NCBI GenBank assembly: GCA_964006375.1
Contig: OZ023265.1
Location: forward strand, 10,077,795-10,141,794
Direction of reading: 5' to 3'
Source of the DNA: Tillus elongatus
Lineage: Eukaryota; Arthropoda; Insecta; Coleoptera; Cleridae
DNA: 64,000 bases
In this document: positions 14,656 through 27,411 of the stretch, in pieces
Layout: each line of letters begins with the position of its first letter
Position numbering within the stretch: the first letter of the stretch is position 1
Made by a program: the position numbers and the translations under genes
Notes under the pieces: generated by a model
Databases searched by the model: none
What the model was told of the DNA's origin: nothing
Seen by the model: the letters and a program-made list of their open reading frames with translations, nothing else

Positions 14656-17600
14656 TGTAATATTTTTCTACCCCCGTACATTTTATAAGCAATTAAATAC
14701 ATAAACAAATAAATAAATAAACAAACCTAGTTGTATAAGCATACTAGTGCTACAGCGGGTACCAGAAATGAGAATATTAAATAAGTATATTGCTCAGCTC
14801 CTCTCATCACAACACATTGACTCTACTTACGGTATGTTGTATAGCGATGAAGGAACCCGAGCCTCACCTACCTTGTTAAGCTCTTTCACCTGCCAATTGC
14901 AGCTTTCTGGGTCACTGCGGTGATTATTTAGCACGTATTCATCTAGTGGGGGTCTACGCCGTAGTAACAAAGCTCAAGCCATGGTATTGGAGAATTGCGG
15001 GATGAAATAATATTCAATCGTTCATTGAAACTAAGTTTATTGAACACAGTACCAATATTTAACAGAATACCAGAGGTGCATTGAGAGTCAGACCCTTAGG
15101 CGCCGCCTATAAACAGCTGAGTGCAAACAAGGCACCCGCTGCATAAAATATCAGCCCTAACCAGTGCAGCAGTTAAGCCAGCCAGACAGCCCGGCGCTTC
15201 TGTAAAACAGGTGATTCTGAAATAGACCACCCTTGCCGCTACTACCAGCTGTGGTATGCAGCATCCCGCTTTCACTCTCGAAGGCAAATGGCCGAGGAGG
15301 ACACATACCAGCATCCACAACTCTGTATCTCTGTTCCAGTGGCGTGCTGATTATAAATTGATAATTTACGTAATATTTAGATTTCGTTTTCAGATTTTCA
15401 TTTTTAGGTTTCATATTCACTTTTTGTTGTTTTTTGCTTTACTGGAAACAGGACACACGATACAGTGGAAGCCCGGTACCCATCCGCTCGGCGCATTACA
15501 CACTTCCCTTCACGTCAATGCATGCATGTCCATCTTCCACGACCTTGAATATTACACACCTAGGCTGCCTTTCCCACTTTCCATAATGCCTAATAGGTTT
15601 TATTTCATGTGGACTTCTTGCCCTGCCCTGTATCGGGTCTTGGAGGTTCGGATTTGGCACTTCAAGAAACGGGAAATTCGCCCAGGCGTCATTTTACCTT
15701 ACACAGAAAGATTACCCTGCACGCTGCAATGTACGTGATGGGAAGGTCAACCTATTGATTTATATCTTCCAAAAGCTCGACTCTACAGATGGAAATAACC
15801 CTAGACTCCCGTTCACTCCCCTTCATGCGGAAATCAAATACGCGAGAACTGAAATGATTTAGGGACCTCCAGGCTGCCATTTCAGACCAATTACGCCTAA
15901 TAGGTTTTATTTCAAGTGGACTTCTTGTCCTTGCCCTGTAGCGGGTCTTAGACGCTTGGATATTGGCACTTCATGGAGTGAAATTTCGCTTGGATGTCCC
16001 TCGAAAACATAACTGCGGGTAGGACCTTTTACAAAATTAGTCACGCATCAGGGGAAGCAATGCAATGCCATTTAAGGCTCATTTTACGGACCTTACTTAA
16101 CTACAAAATTGCATACCACAGCATACCAAGGAAATTACTTTGACTTCAAGTTTCAGATTTAGTAACATGTGTCTCTTTTATATTTGCATTCTAAATTCAG
16201 TTTCAGTATTTTATTTCAGACATATCACCTTTTCATGTTTCTTTTCAAGTTTCAAGTTCTGTTTCAAGACATATTCCCCGCATAGTAGGTTTCAGATTCA
16301 AGATCCTATTTCAGGACATACCCCCCCTTTTACATGGGATTTCAAGCATGAAAAATTTCGGACGTTAGATAAAATCTGTATCTGGATTTATTATTCAAAC
16401 CTATACTCTGTTTAAGATTTGTCGCTTTTAACTCGACAGACTTTAGGGCAAGCTTCGAGGCCAAATGGATCTGACTCAAACGAGACAAAGAACAGGGCAC
16501 TCAAACATTGTTGTCAAACTTAAACTTAGGAAAAACATCATAAATCTACGGGGCATTTCAATTACCCAATCGTTGCTTCAACATTCATCTTATCTGAATT
16601 TTGAAGCTTATTTGAATGTGAACACAACAGGACAAAGTATATCTCTAAGTTATAATATAAACCAATGCAACCTTACTAATTATAACTTTCATTATTCATA
16701 TAAAATCAACGTACGCAGTAATAATGTGACTAAAGACATTCCTATTCTATTAATACTAAATTTAAATCCCCAACTGGTTTCATTTTAATTCCCATGCGGC
16801 CGGCCGCCGTACATCCCTGATCCTAAAATTAACATTATAGTCTAGAATATAAAAAGTCGAGTGAGGCCATGGCAAAATTGTGTTATGAGTGCCTTCCTGC
16901 CTAAAATACTTCTAGATAGAACTACCAAGGCACGCAAGCTTAGCTTGAGGCCAGGCAGTTCTGTGTTACCGATATAACGAGTCATTGCAAGGTTAAACTC
17001 ACCGTTTGTTGAATTGCCTCCCGTCGTGACCGGCTGCTGCTCCGGGGTCTCATCTAGGTGTGTGGACGGTTCCCACATCTTGGATTTCCTGGCAAAGCGG
17101 GGCGAGTTCGAAATGAGCCTGCGTGCAGGGTTTTTCCGCTCTGGGGAACCGTGAAAATTTCCGGGGGAAGGTCCCCGTCTGCGCGCGAGATTATGGCGTA
17201 CAGTGCTTGCCTCAGATCTTCTCCGTTAGTTGGGGAGGATGTTTGGACCGCGATATCAGCAGCAGATTTCCCCTGTTTCCACACTCGCGCGCGTATCTCT
17301 GGCGCTTAGCGTTTACTACAGGCTCTTTCCGCTAGTGATGAAGAACGTTTGAAAGGATGCGATATTACCAGCAGATTTCCCCTGTCTCGGCATTCGCGCT
17401 CGCAAGTCTGGCGCTTAATGCTTACTACAAGTTCTTTCAGTTGGTCAGGGAGGAGAAACCGCGATGTTACCAGCAGATTTCCCTTGTTTCGGCATTCGCG
17501 CTCGCAAGTCTGGCGCTTAATGCTTACTACAAGTTCTTTCAGTTGGTCAGGGAGGAGAAACCGCGATGTTACCAGCAGATTTCCCTTGTTTCGGCATTCG

Positions 17601-19680
17601 CGCTCGCAAGTCTGGCGCTTAATGCTTACTACAAGTTCTTTCAGTTGGTCAGGGAGGAGAAACCGCGACGTTACCAGCAGATTTCCCTTGTTTCGGCATT
17701 CGCGCTCGCAAGTCTGGCGCTTAATGCTTACTACAAGTTCTTTTAGCCGGTCAGGGAGGAGAAACCGCGACGTTACCAGCAGATTTCCCTTGTTTCGGCA
17801 TTCGCGCTCGCAAGTCTGGCGCTTAATGCTTACTACAAGTTCTTTTAGCTGGTCAGGGAGGATTGGGGAGATCAGACCGTTTGAAAGCTCAAACTAGATC
17901 TACCTATCATGCCCACTGGCATCTCCTTATATATCGAATCACTACTCCCACTCGCGTAGGAACAACAATGCAGGCCTCGTCGTTATAGTCGAAGTCACCC
18001 CACGTATGTATATTATAATCGACCTTATTATATCCCGCGTGATAATCAGTACTGTGCTCCCCTACCTTGTATACACGTTTCACCTAACACATCTTCTGTA
18101 CATAACTTTTCGATTTATTTAAATTATAATTGTAATTATCCGTTACTTAGTTTGCGGTGATTACGCTGTGAGCATACCCATGCATGACTCCTTGTCGCCC
18201 TCTCTACCGGAATTTATATCTACAAAGTCACATTCCCACAGCTACGTCAATTACACAACAATAACCATATGCTAAGTGCTATAAACTAAATAAAATATCA
18301 TGTCTTTCATTCTATACCTGATAGATAGGCTGCACTAAATTACCCTATGTAAATTTTATTTACAATTGTATACTAAATATCATGTGCCCAGTCTATTTCC
18401 CTTCTTTTCTCTTATTAATAGATTAACGCACCTGTTTACCTCGACCATGCGATTACAAGAGCTGCAAATATTTGTCATGCGTTTGAATTTTAAGCCCTAC
18501 GTAAATATTTTCTCTCACAAACTCTCTTTTTTTCTTTTAGTTTAGTTTTATTTATCTTAACTATACAAGTGCTAAAAAATATGTAAGGTCCGCCTAACGT
18601 TAGTCTGCCTCCGAGATTTTATCCAGGCACATCGTTAAGTCATGTTAATTTGCTCGGAAAATATTCGCAATTCCTAAACTAGAGATATTGATATTCACCC
18701 TGCAAATATAGAATTGACAGACTGCTATTTATATGCAAATCAAGTCTACCGATAATATACCAAAACTTACAATACATTTATCTACTTGCAAAAGACTTGG
18801 GTAGATTAAACATGTTTGTTTACAGAAGTATGTTCATGTGTACCTTGTAATGCGATTACTACAATTACAAAGTAATCTAATTCGCATAATACTATTTCGA
18901 TTATCGTCATGCTAGAGGCAAACGGCCGTGTTTTTTTTATAAAACCCGTAGGTGTTCATATTGCATTGCTTTGTTTATCTTATTTACATCTGGTGCATTC
19001 AAGTCAGCTGTGTTTGAAGCCAGTTCACACGCTCTTTATCAGCCACCCTCGATTTGTTAGAGAAACTTAATGACGAAAAGCTCTTAGATGCTTGAGATAG
19101 ACACTCCATCCTCTTTAAACGGGGTAATTAATGACAAGTGATCCTCGGTATCTGTAACCTATAACTTGACCTTTCTAGACACTGGCGTGTGAACCTATGC
19201 ATGCTGTGTTTCCCCTTTTTTTTTTCTTAGTATGTTATTGAGATATCTGCGTTAACTCGACTTTAACCTCATGTATTATTTCTTGTGTCACCTAATATTG
19301 AACTTATAAAGAATGCAGTTTTATCTGTATTAAAAATATCCTATCATTACCCGATGCAAATACAACGTGATTGTAGCGACGCAACGCCTGTTTATAGAAC
19401 GTCCCCCTGAGATACGAATAATTACATTGCCAATGTTAAAGTGTTTTCCAATAATTTGAGCAAAATCAAAGAGATGCAAAGGCACATAAAACAAAGAGAC
19501 AACTGTCGACGGTTAGAAATATGCATGATCATTGATAACTTAATTCGCCAATATACCAGGGCCTTCCAACAACAGAACGACATTCTAATGCAGGAGAGTA
19601 TTCAAACAATTGTTCTCACCGAAATGTTAAATATGCATGACTATAACTAATCTTATCTGACGATATTCCCGTACATCATA
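14656..19680 (-). repeat. 5' LTR of the Gypsy element (5,025 bp)
   Basis: Direct repeat of 3006-8030, differing at the one position I found (G at 15386). It should hold the promoter and transcription start of the element, but within 5 kb I cannot place a core promoter with confidence. It is followed at 19681 by TA-rich sequence, consistent with insertion into an AT array. Confidence 0.93.
17256..17880. repeat. 102-bp tandem array inside the 5' LTR
   Basis: Same array as at 5606-6230, with units beginning at 17368, 17470, 17572, 17674 and 17776. No unit differs between the LTRs as far as I could see. Confidence 0.95.
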
Positions 19681-19775
19681 ATATATATATACAACTTTCC
19701 CTATTTAACCGTTTCTTTATCTCTTATAGTTTCTGAGATCCCTTTACATGCATCACCAATTTGGGGCACACAGTA

Positions 19776-19895
<120 letters not shown>

Positions 19896-19897
19896 TA

Positions 19898-20235
19898 TGT
19901 ATCACACTGACAACTCAAAAAATAATAGGCCGATTTTGATCAGATTTGGCATGTACCTTCCTTTTATAAGTGGCTTGAATAAGTTCGTTATCCAGGAAAA
20001 TCGGACGAGGCTTTCCGGAAAAATTTTGAGTTTCCCTTAGAAAAAAAAATTTATCACAAAAAATAAAAAAGCTAACGTAACCTAATTTGGTAGGTAGGTT
20101 TACGATATAAAAAGTAAACTAGACAGTAAAATTTAGTTTTCTGTGTTACAAAAAAAAATTATAATAAAATATTTGGAGCCAGATCATTTCTATGAAACTT
20201 CACTACCATAAAGCACTTTCTGCGTCCAGACTTTT
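19898..20235. repeat. B arm of composite repeat with terminal motif
   Basis: Begins ACACTGACAACTCAAAAAAT next to (AT)n, continues with GGCCGATTTTGATC, GTGGCTTGAATAAGTTCG and a GGAAAAATTTTGAG block, and ends with a copy of the dispersed motif (CTACCATAAAGCACTTTCTG) at about 20200-20235. Compare 38876-39550 and 43082-43811. Confidence 0.7.
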
Positions 20236-21762
20236 TTCTTCTCACTTAATATTTATGCGGACACACTAAAACAAACAGAACACTTATTTTAATGGCGTTT
20301 TCAGGAAAAACGATTATACTTTAATCAGCAGACTTTTATATCCCTATTATCTACAAAGGAATTGAAATCTTTTTAGAATACTCTGACCTGGTCTGACATT
20401 TTTAAAATAAAAGGAAGAGATAAGTTCAAGACAAGTCCTTGAAGTAACCCCTTTCTTTGTGTTTAAACACTTGAGCACTTAGTTGTCCTCATTAAACATA
20501 ATTCTAAGATAGAAGTTTTTTATTGGAAAAAATGTTACGATGCGTATATATGAAATAACATTTTTGCGTGTTTTTTTGTTCGCTAGTGCATGCTGTCAGC
20601 ACCTCCCATTATTTATTATTTTTCCTGCGGCGAACAAAGATTCTGCATGACTGAACGATAAGGCTTAGAAGTAATGATCGCCAAGTTGGACGATGCGTAT
20701 GGCCTACATTGAATGGTAATAACATTTTGTCCAGCATGTAACAGGGTAACGAAACCGAGTTTTCTTTCGCTTGACAACCATGCCTCTTAAGTTATATTAC
20801 TATAGCAAGATTTCCAGCGCGTACTAGTCATAAAATGAAACTCCTAGATGCCTAATTTTTCAGCCATTTCAAAACCGCTTACATTTACGCATGCTCCGAC
20901 TTTCATGTTAGTCATGGTAGTAGTGCAATGCTTCGCTTGTTAGCAATGCACTCGCTCCATCTAGTAGCGACGCCAAATAATAATATCAATGGATTTCGAG
21001 GAGTTTCCCCTGCTGAAGTGGAGGACCGTCCTTTGAAAATGAACAAAAATAGGTGCAAATGGTTAAAGAAGAAGACGAGACTTTGGAACGCCAATTGAAG
21101 CCCGAGCCTTCAGCAACACCACTGGTACCTAATCCTGATCCATCGTCATAACCTTAACCAAGGCGGTTGACACCCTAGTCTGGTCCGTCATCTGTGCCTC
21201 AAGCAAAACATTTGACACCCCCTCCTTGTTCCCCGTCAGAAAGTTATCAAAGATGGGTTGCCTCTATCGCCTCGTTTTTCGCCAAAAAGAAAGACGAAAA
21301 TTTACAATGTGTCATATTATCGGGACACATGTGAAAGTTATTTTGGAACAGCGAGAAATGCATCGGAAAGCTAAAGAAAAAATGAAAGAAGAGCAGGCTG
21401 TAAAATCAAACAAATTTAGTGAAGACTGTAAAAGAAAATTTAACACTAGCGGCAAAAAGCAAGGAAAAACAATTTAAAAATAATTATTTAACCACATTTT
21501 CTGAATCTTATTTGAAACTGAGTATCAAGGAGATATCTACAGTTTTGGATGGTGAGAGAGAGAATGGTTGCATAATATGTACTGGTATTTCTTTAACTCT
21601 TCCTGCTCTTCCTACATTTTCTCAGGATAATCACTGTTTTTGAGATGATATTACTAATAAAGATTTATTCAAAGCCGTTTTACTCAGAGGCATCTAGTTC
21701 TGCTTTTGCATTTTTTATGTTTTTGGTGAATTTTCATTAAGGAAATGCACTAATAGAGAGTT
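20236..21762 (+). other. Unrecognised region with a short Lys-rich reading frame
   Basis: No gene recognised with confidence. Between about 20980 and 21480 the plus strand has a more coding-like composition, ending in a lysine/glutamate-rich frame (KVILEQREMHRKAKEKMKEE at about 21332-21391) that could be a coiled coil. Stops upstream break it, so it may be the 3' part of a decayed transposon ORF or a processed pseudogene. I do not assign a family. Confidence 0.3.
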
Positions 21763-21830
21763 ATCGTTGTTAAGATTTTTGAAAACTTTCTTCAAATGAG
21801 CGCAAATTAGAGTCCCTAGAACCCAAATGC

Positions 21831-21897
<67 letters not shown>
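21763..21897. repeat. A arm and (AT)n bordering the PLE
   Basis: A-arm signature (AATGAGCGCAAATTAGAG, CCTAGAACCCAAATGC) to 21835, then about 62 bp of (AT)n to 21897, where the PLE inverted end begins. Confidence 0.8.
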
Positions 21898-21900
<3 letters not shown>

Positions 21901-22020
21901 CAGAAAGATTTCCGCGGTCTTTAATGTGAGACATGCTTGGTTCTCGGGTTAAACCGCGTCCAGAATTTATGGAAACTCGACGTTTCGGCTCCTGTTTTGG
22001 AGCCATTTTCAAGAGGTAAC

Positions 22021-22370
22021 GGAAATATGTAAGGACACTCTAAGGCCTCAATCTGCCTACTCCTTAGAGTGATGAACAAAGGTGGGTAAAGGAAATATGT
22101 AAGGACACTCTAAGGCCTCAATCTGCCTACTCCTTAGAGTGGCGGACAAAGGTGGGCAAAGGAAATATGTAAGGACACTCTAAGGCCTCAATATGCCTAC
22201 TCCTTAGAGTGATGGACAAAGGTGGGTAAAGGAAATATGTAAGGACACTCTAAGGCCTCAATCTGCCTACTCCTTAGAGTGGTGGACAAAGGTAGGTAAA
22301 GGAAATATGTAAGGACACTCTAACGCCTCAATCTGCCTACTCCTTAGAGCGGTGGATAAAGGTAGGTTGG
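22021..22370. repeat. 70-bp hairpin repeat, five units (left array)
   Basis: Units begin at 22021, 22091, 22161, 22231 and 22301 (GGAAATATGTAAGGACACTC). Each contains a 10-bp self-complementary stem, CACTCTAAGG ... CCTTAGAGTG, with a loop of about 16 nt. The fifth unit carries CTCTAACGCC, which weakens the stem. Confidence 0.95.
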
Positions 22371-24195
22371 GTTGTTGTAGAACGATTACGGGGCCTCAAT
22401 CTGCCTACTCCCCAAATCTCGCCGGAGATCGTCTGTGAGGTCTCAGTGTGTTCAACCCTAGGCCTCAGAGAGATCTGGCAGTTCGTTGCAAGTCTTGTCT
22501 TATATATGTCGTTCCGCCTACCTGTTGCGTCATCAGTGAAAGTAGTGGGGTCACCGTCAATTAAGTGGGGGGCTTTGGTCACGGTATCTAGAAGAGGATT
22601 AAGAGGGTCACCGGCAGTTGTTGAGGCAGATAATGATGCAACAAAATTGTCTGTGGAATTCATTTCCCTTTTGTGTGTTTGCAAAGAAGATATAATAGGT
22701 TTCCAAGTAGTCGGAAGGCGAAGACCATCATCTATCTTATTTAAACAATCGGGACGTTTTTCAATCTCGATTGCTTCGCGGATAATTCTCGTTTTAAAAT
22801 TGTAAACCGGTGCTATTGTTTTGGCATTATCGAAGTCTATTTTGTGCCCTGTATGAATTTGATGCATGGCCAGCGCCGATGAGGGGTCGGATTTTCTAAC
22901 TGCGAGGGTTTGTTCGTATATTCTATTGTGGATGCGTCTGTTTGTTTGTCCTACGTAAGTTCGAGAACAGTCGGAACAAGGAATTTCGTAAACTCCGTGG
23001 GATTCGTTTGGAATCGTATCCTTGGGAGTTTTTATAAGATTTGACAGTTTTTGGTCTGTTGTGAATACGGTTTTGATATTATGGGTTCTGAAAATTCGGC
23101 TGATTTTGTCGGTGACACCCTTAATGTATGGTAAAAAAACGCTGTGTGTTGTTGTGTGGACGCTGTTTGTTCTTGTTGTGGTGTAGTGGTTTGTTGTTGT
23201 GCGTTTCTAATGTTCCGTAGTATGTGATTGTTGTCGTATCCGTTTTCTAGCAATGTCTGTCTAAAAAAGTTTAATTCTGTCTGTTTGTTTTTGTTGTCTG
23301 TTAGTCTAAGGGATCGTGTTACTAATGTTCGAACCACAGAATTTAGTTGCGATGGGTGATGGTGAGATTGGGCGTTAAGATACCGGTTAGTGTGGGTTGG
23401 TTTTCGGTAGACAGTGTAAGAAAATCCTCTGACTGGGTTTTTAGTGATGCGTACATCTAAGAAAGGCAAAGAAAAATTATTTTCCATTTCCATGGTGAAC
23501 TGGATTTGGGGGTTGATCTTATTTAGGTAAGAAAGGAATTCGTCTAGAGATTCTTTGCCGTGTGGCCAGACAGCGAAAATGTCGTCAACGTATCTTAACC
23601 AACACGTTGGTTTAAGTTGGGATGAATTGAGAGCTTGTGTCTCGAAGTTTTCCATGAAAATGTTGGCCAATGCAGGAGAGAGGGGTGAACCCATTGGAGT
23701 ACCTCGAACTTGTTTGTAAAATTTGTTTTGAAAAAGGAAATAAGTGTTAGATGTGCAGTGTTCTACAAGAGCTAAGGTATCGTGGGAAATTTTGTGTTTA
23801 TTTTTGAGAATGTCAAGGGTTTCAGATAGAGGTATATTGGTGAATAAGGAAACTATATCAAAGCTAACTAGGATGTCGTTTTGAGAAATGGTGTTGTTTT
23901 GAAGAAGGTCGATGAAATGGGTGGAGTTTTTGACATAGGATCTAGCGTTTTCTACTAATGGTTGGAGAGTTTTGGCTAGATGTTTTGCAAGTTTTTGTGT
24001 GGGTGAACGGTGGGCACTTACGATAGGGCGAAGGGGAATATCAGGCTTATGGATTTTCGGAAGACCATATTTTCTAGGGATGCGAGATGATTTTTCGCGG
24101 GGGATTAGTTCTTTTTTGAGGTCAGGATTGAGTTGGGAGTTGGCAGATTGAGGCCCCGTAATCGTGCTACAACAACCCAACCTACCTTTATCCAC
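22337..24195 (-). pseudogene. PLE reverse transcriptase / GIY-YIG endonuclease, one frameshift
   Basis: PLE polyprotein that nicks the target and reverse-transcribes there. The RT part (24195 to about 23140) has the early block YGLPKIHKPDIPLRPIVS, motif A SFDIVSLFTNIPL, motif B RGTPMGSPLSPALANIFM, the catalytic YVDD and LPFLDVRITKN, all intact. The endonuclease part lies in another frame (about 23150-22700), with HGVYEIPCSDCSRTYVGQTN as the GIY-YIG core and following Arg/His/Glu positions. The frames are separated by a 1-nt shift around the run of seven A at 23133-23139, which could be a real mutation, a sequencing error or a frameshift site. Both predicted ends run into the terminal arrays, so the true start and stop are uncertain. 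Confidence 0.88.
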
Positions 24196-24535
24196 CGCTC
24201 TAAGGAGTAGGCAGATTGAGGCCTTAGAGTGTCCTTACATATTTCCTTTACCTACCTTTGTCCACCACTCTAAGGAGTAGGTAGATTGAGGCCTTAGAGT
24301 GTCCTTACATATTTCCTTTACCCACCTTTGTCCATCACTCTAAGGAGTAGGCAGATTGGGGCCTTAGAGTGTTCTTACATATTTCCCTTACTCACCTTTG
24401 TCCACCACTCTAAGGAGTAGGCAGATTGAGGCCTTAGAGTGTCCTTACATATTTCCTTTACCCACCTTTGTTCATCACTCTAAGGAGTAGGCAGATTGAG
24501 GCCTTAGAGTGTCCTTACATATTTCCTTTACCTCT
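24170..24535. repeat. 70-bp hairpin repeat, right array (inverted)
   Basis: Five units at 70-bp spacing (ACATATTTCC at 24238, 24308, 24378, 24448 and 24518), the reverse complement of the left array, with the same CACTCTAAGG / CCTTAGAGTG stem. Confidence 0.95.
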
Positions 24536-24615
24536 TGAAAATGGCTCCAAAACAGGAGCCGAAACGTCGAGTTTCCATAAATTCTGGACGCGGTTTAATC
24601 CGAGAACCAAGCATG

Positions 24616-24985
<370 letters not shown>

Positions 24986-25035
24986 TAAAAAATAAATAAT
25001 TTATATAATTTATATGACCTGAAATTACTTCCGAA

Positions 25036-25269
25036 TTGGGTGCCTATAACGATAGACAAGGTCAGACAGATATAACAGGGTTACGCTGCTATTGCAAACA
25101 AATGCTTCAAACGAACAGGCTACAAAAATATTTTTTTCTGTCTGAGAATGCTGTCAAGCAGCACAGAAACGTTGAAGAACATCCTAGAACTGTCAGAATT
25201 CGTAAGGGCCATTTGCTCCAGTTAGCTTACGCGCTGGCTACGTCCTTCGCCTACAAAAACGAAAAGTAA
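25036..25269 (+). other. Unrecognised 77-codon frame
   Basis: An open stretch (CKQMLQTNRLQKYFFLSENA ... ATSFAYKNEK) with no family I recognise and no ATG of clear standing. It may be transposon debris; listed because the stretch is otherwise unexplained. Confidence 0.2.
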
Positions 25270-25489
25270 CCAAGTCTGTATGTAGTACAAAAATATGTCA
25301 AAATAAACAATCAGCGGGCATGCTGTTTGCCAAAACTCTCATCTGAATCTGAAGATGTCAGAAAAATATATAGTAATATAAAAGTTTTAATGAAAGTGAT
25401 TCAATTTGTTTAAAGGCAATCTATAACTACGTTTTATTATGTATAAATATTAAGCTTCCTATTCTTCACGGTATTTAAAAGCCATCTCC

Positions 25490-26650
25490 CTCTCCTAGTT
25501 AAATCTGACAACACCAGCTAGATATTTGTCATTTGTTATTTTGCCAACTGACAACTGACAGCAGGGGCGGAGTCAAATTCGAGGTTAGCTGGTTCTTCTC
25601 CTGCTTCTTCTTTGTTTACGTCATAAACAAAGAAGAAGAAGAAGACAACTTCGAAATTGACTCCGCTAATCTGCTAATACCTTAGAATAAGGTAATTATT
25701 ACTTACTTTTCGTTTTTATTCACTCTTGTATGGAAAATTTGAGGTAAATGAAACTACATAATATCCTACAGTAGTTTAAATTATACGTATGAACAGGTAT
25801 GTTCAGCGTAAATTAATAAAATGTTAATTCCAAAATGTTGTATTGTTTATATTTATTTATTTCATTTTCAAAAAGTATGGATACAGCAAAAGTATTCAAA
25901 ACAGTTTGGGTGCAGCAAGTGCATTATGGTAGTGAATTTTCGTAGAAATATTTCAAATGGTGATAATTCAATTTTCCATTAAACTAGAATCTTCAGTTTT
26001 GATACATACTAAAACCTATATAAAAGCAGCGTGGGTACTAGATATAAAAAATGACACAATGAGCTTCACAGGCAACGACAAATTTGTTTTAGAAAAGCAT
26101 TTTTGTAATTTTGTTTGCAAAAACTTGTTCTGTTGCGGTGACTAAAACGGATGATCCAAGGGACTAATAAGGAAAAATATCTACCACGTTTATAATTTTG
26201 CAGGTACAATCCTTTTGTAAATAAATATTCAATTTTGGGTAAATTTGCTGATTAGCACACGGGGGCTTTTTAGAAAATAAAATTCGAGAAATGCTTAGAT
26301 CTTCTTCTGGATGCACAAACCACAAGAAATATTTCTTGCAAACAGCCCTCAAGAAAGTTACGGTACGAGGAGTGAATAGGGGTGCTGGGCGGGAAAGAAG
26401 ATAAAAAGGAAATGTGAGCGGAATTTGCGAACAAACCAGCTTAGTTGGTCCTGTATAAACTGCCTTTATCCCATTTTGCAGCTATACCTCCTTAAAATTC
26501 TGTTTACCCCGCCCTGAGCCCCTATATTCACCACAGGTACCGTAACTTTCTTGGGGGTTGTTCGCTAGAAAGTTTTCTTGTTTACATTGTTTTTGTTTAT
26601 TCATTGAGGGTGGATGTAGGCATGCAAAAGGGGAAGGAGAGCCCCTACGA
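25490..26650. repeat. Interspersed repeat R1, copy 1
   Basis: About 1.2 kb, found again in reverse complement at 58540-59890. Shared landmarks include TTAAATCTGACAACACCAGC, the GAAGAAGAAG hairpin, a copy of the dispersed motif (GCAGCAAGTGCATTATGG, about 25915-25932), TGTTACCCCATTTCATTTG, and a fold-back segment (26350-26560) in which GAAAGTTACGGTACGAGG is answered by GGTACCGTAACTTTCTTGG. It encodes no protein I recognise. Confidence 0.75.
25560..25680. repeat. Long imperfect hairpin in R1
   Basis: TTCTTCTTTGTTTACG ... ATAAACAAAGAAGAAG forms a strong stem around GTC. It extends outward to GCGGAGTCAA / TTGACTCCGC, so arms of about 50 nt pair imperfectly. The equivalent hairpin is at about 59630-59725. 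Confidence 0.8.
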
Positions 26651-26769
26651 TAAAGCAGCGAACCCAGATTTTCTATTTATGTTTTAATTGTTACCCCATT
26701 TCATTTGGTAAAAATATTTTTCCAAAAATGAAGTTCAGGTTGCCTTGTTTGACAGTCTTACATAGAGAG

Positions 26770-27410
26770 CTACAATATTTCATCATTTTCAAAAAGTGTG
26801 GCTACAGCAACGGTAAATAAGTGTTGAAGCGGGTCTGGGTGCAGCAAATACATTATGGTAGAAAATTTTTGTAAAAATATTTGAATATATTTCCTATTAA
26901 GCTAGTATCTTCAATCTTGAACCATAGTAACACCTATGTAAACGCAGCGTGGGTACTAAATTCGAGAAAAATAACATAATGAGCTTCGCCGATTACTACA
27001 AATTGGTTTTAAAAAACATTTTTGGTTTTGGTTGCAAAAACTAGTTCGATTGTGTAGACTAAAACAAAACCATCCAAGCAATTAAAAGGAAAATACCTGC
27101 CATACTTAGGATTTGGGAGGTGCATTCCCTTTGTAAATAATTTTTTTTCTAGAAAACTTTTGTGACTTGAATGAAATTCGTAACACATTTTTTTAAAGAG
27201 ACTTGCAAGACTTACATATATCTCTACCAAATGATAATTTTCTAGTTCCATAGAAAATAGAAACTTCTTCAAATAGTCGCTAACTGAAACCTCTAAAATC
27301 GGTCTCCCAGATCCATTTAAATTTAAATAATTATTTCTAATAATATCTCTTACTAATAGTGTACAATTCTTATGAAAACTCACTACTATAAGGCACTTGT
27401 TGCGTCTCGA
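26770..27410. repeat. Diverged partial second copy of R1 segment
   Basis: 26770-27160 is a diverged direct copy of 25865-26260: the motif GCAGCAAATACATTATGG, then GCAGCGTGGGTACTA and a TGAGCTTC ... AAATTGGTTTTA block. A reversed dispersed motif (CACTACTATAAGGCACTTGT) closes it near 27380-27410. Confidence 0.65.
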
Positions 27411-27411
27411 A

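Noticed and set aside
22021..22370. CRISPR-like look of the 70-bp array
   Set aside because: Units are contiguous without unique spacers, tied to a eukaryotic PLE and repeated in inverted form at its other end.
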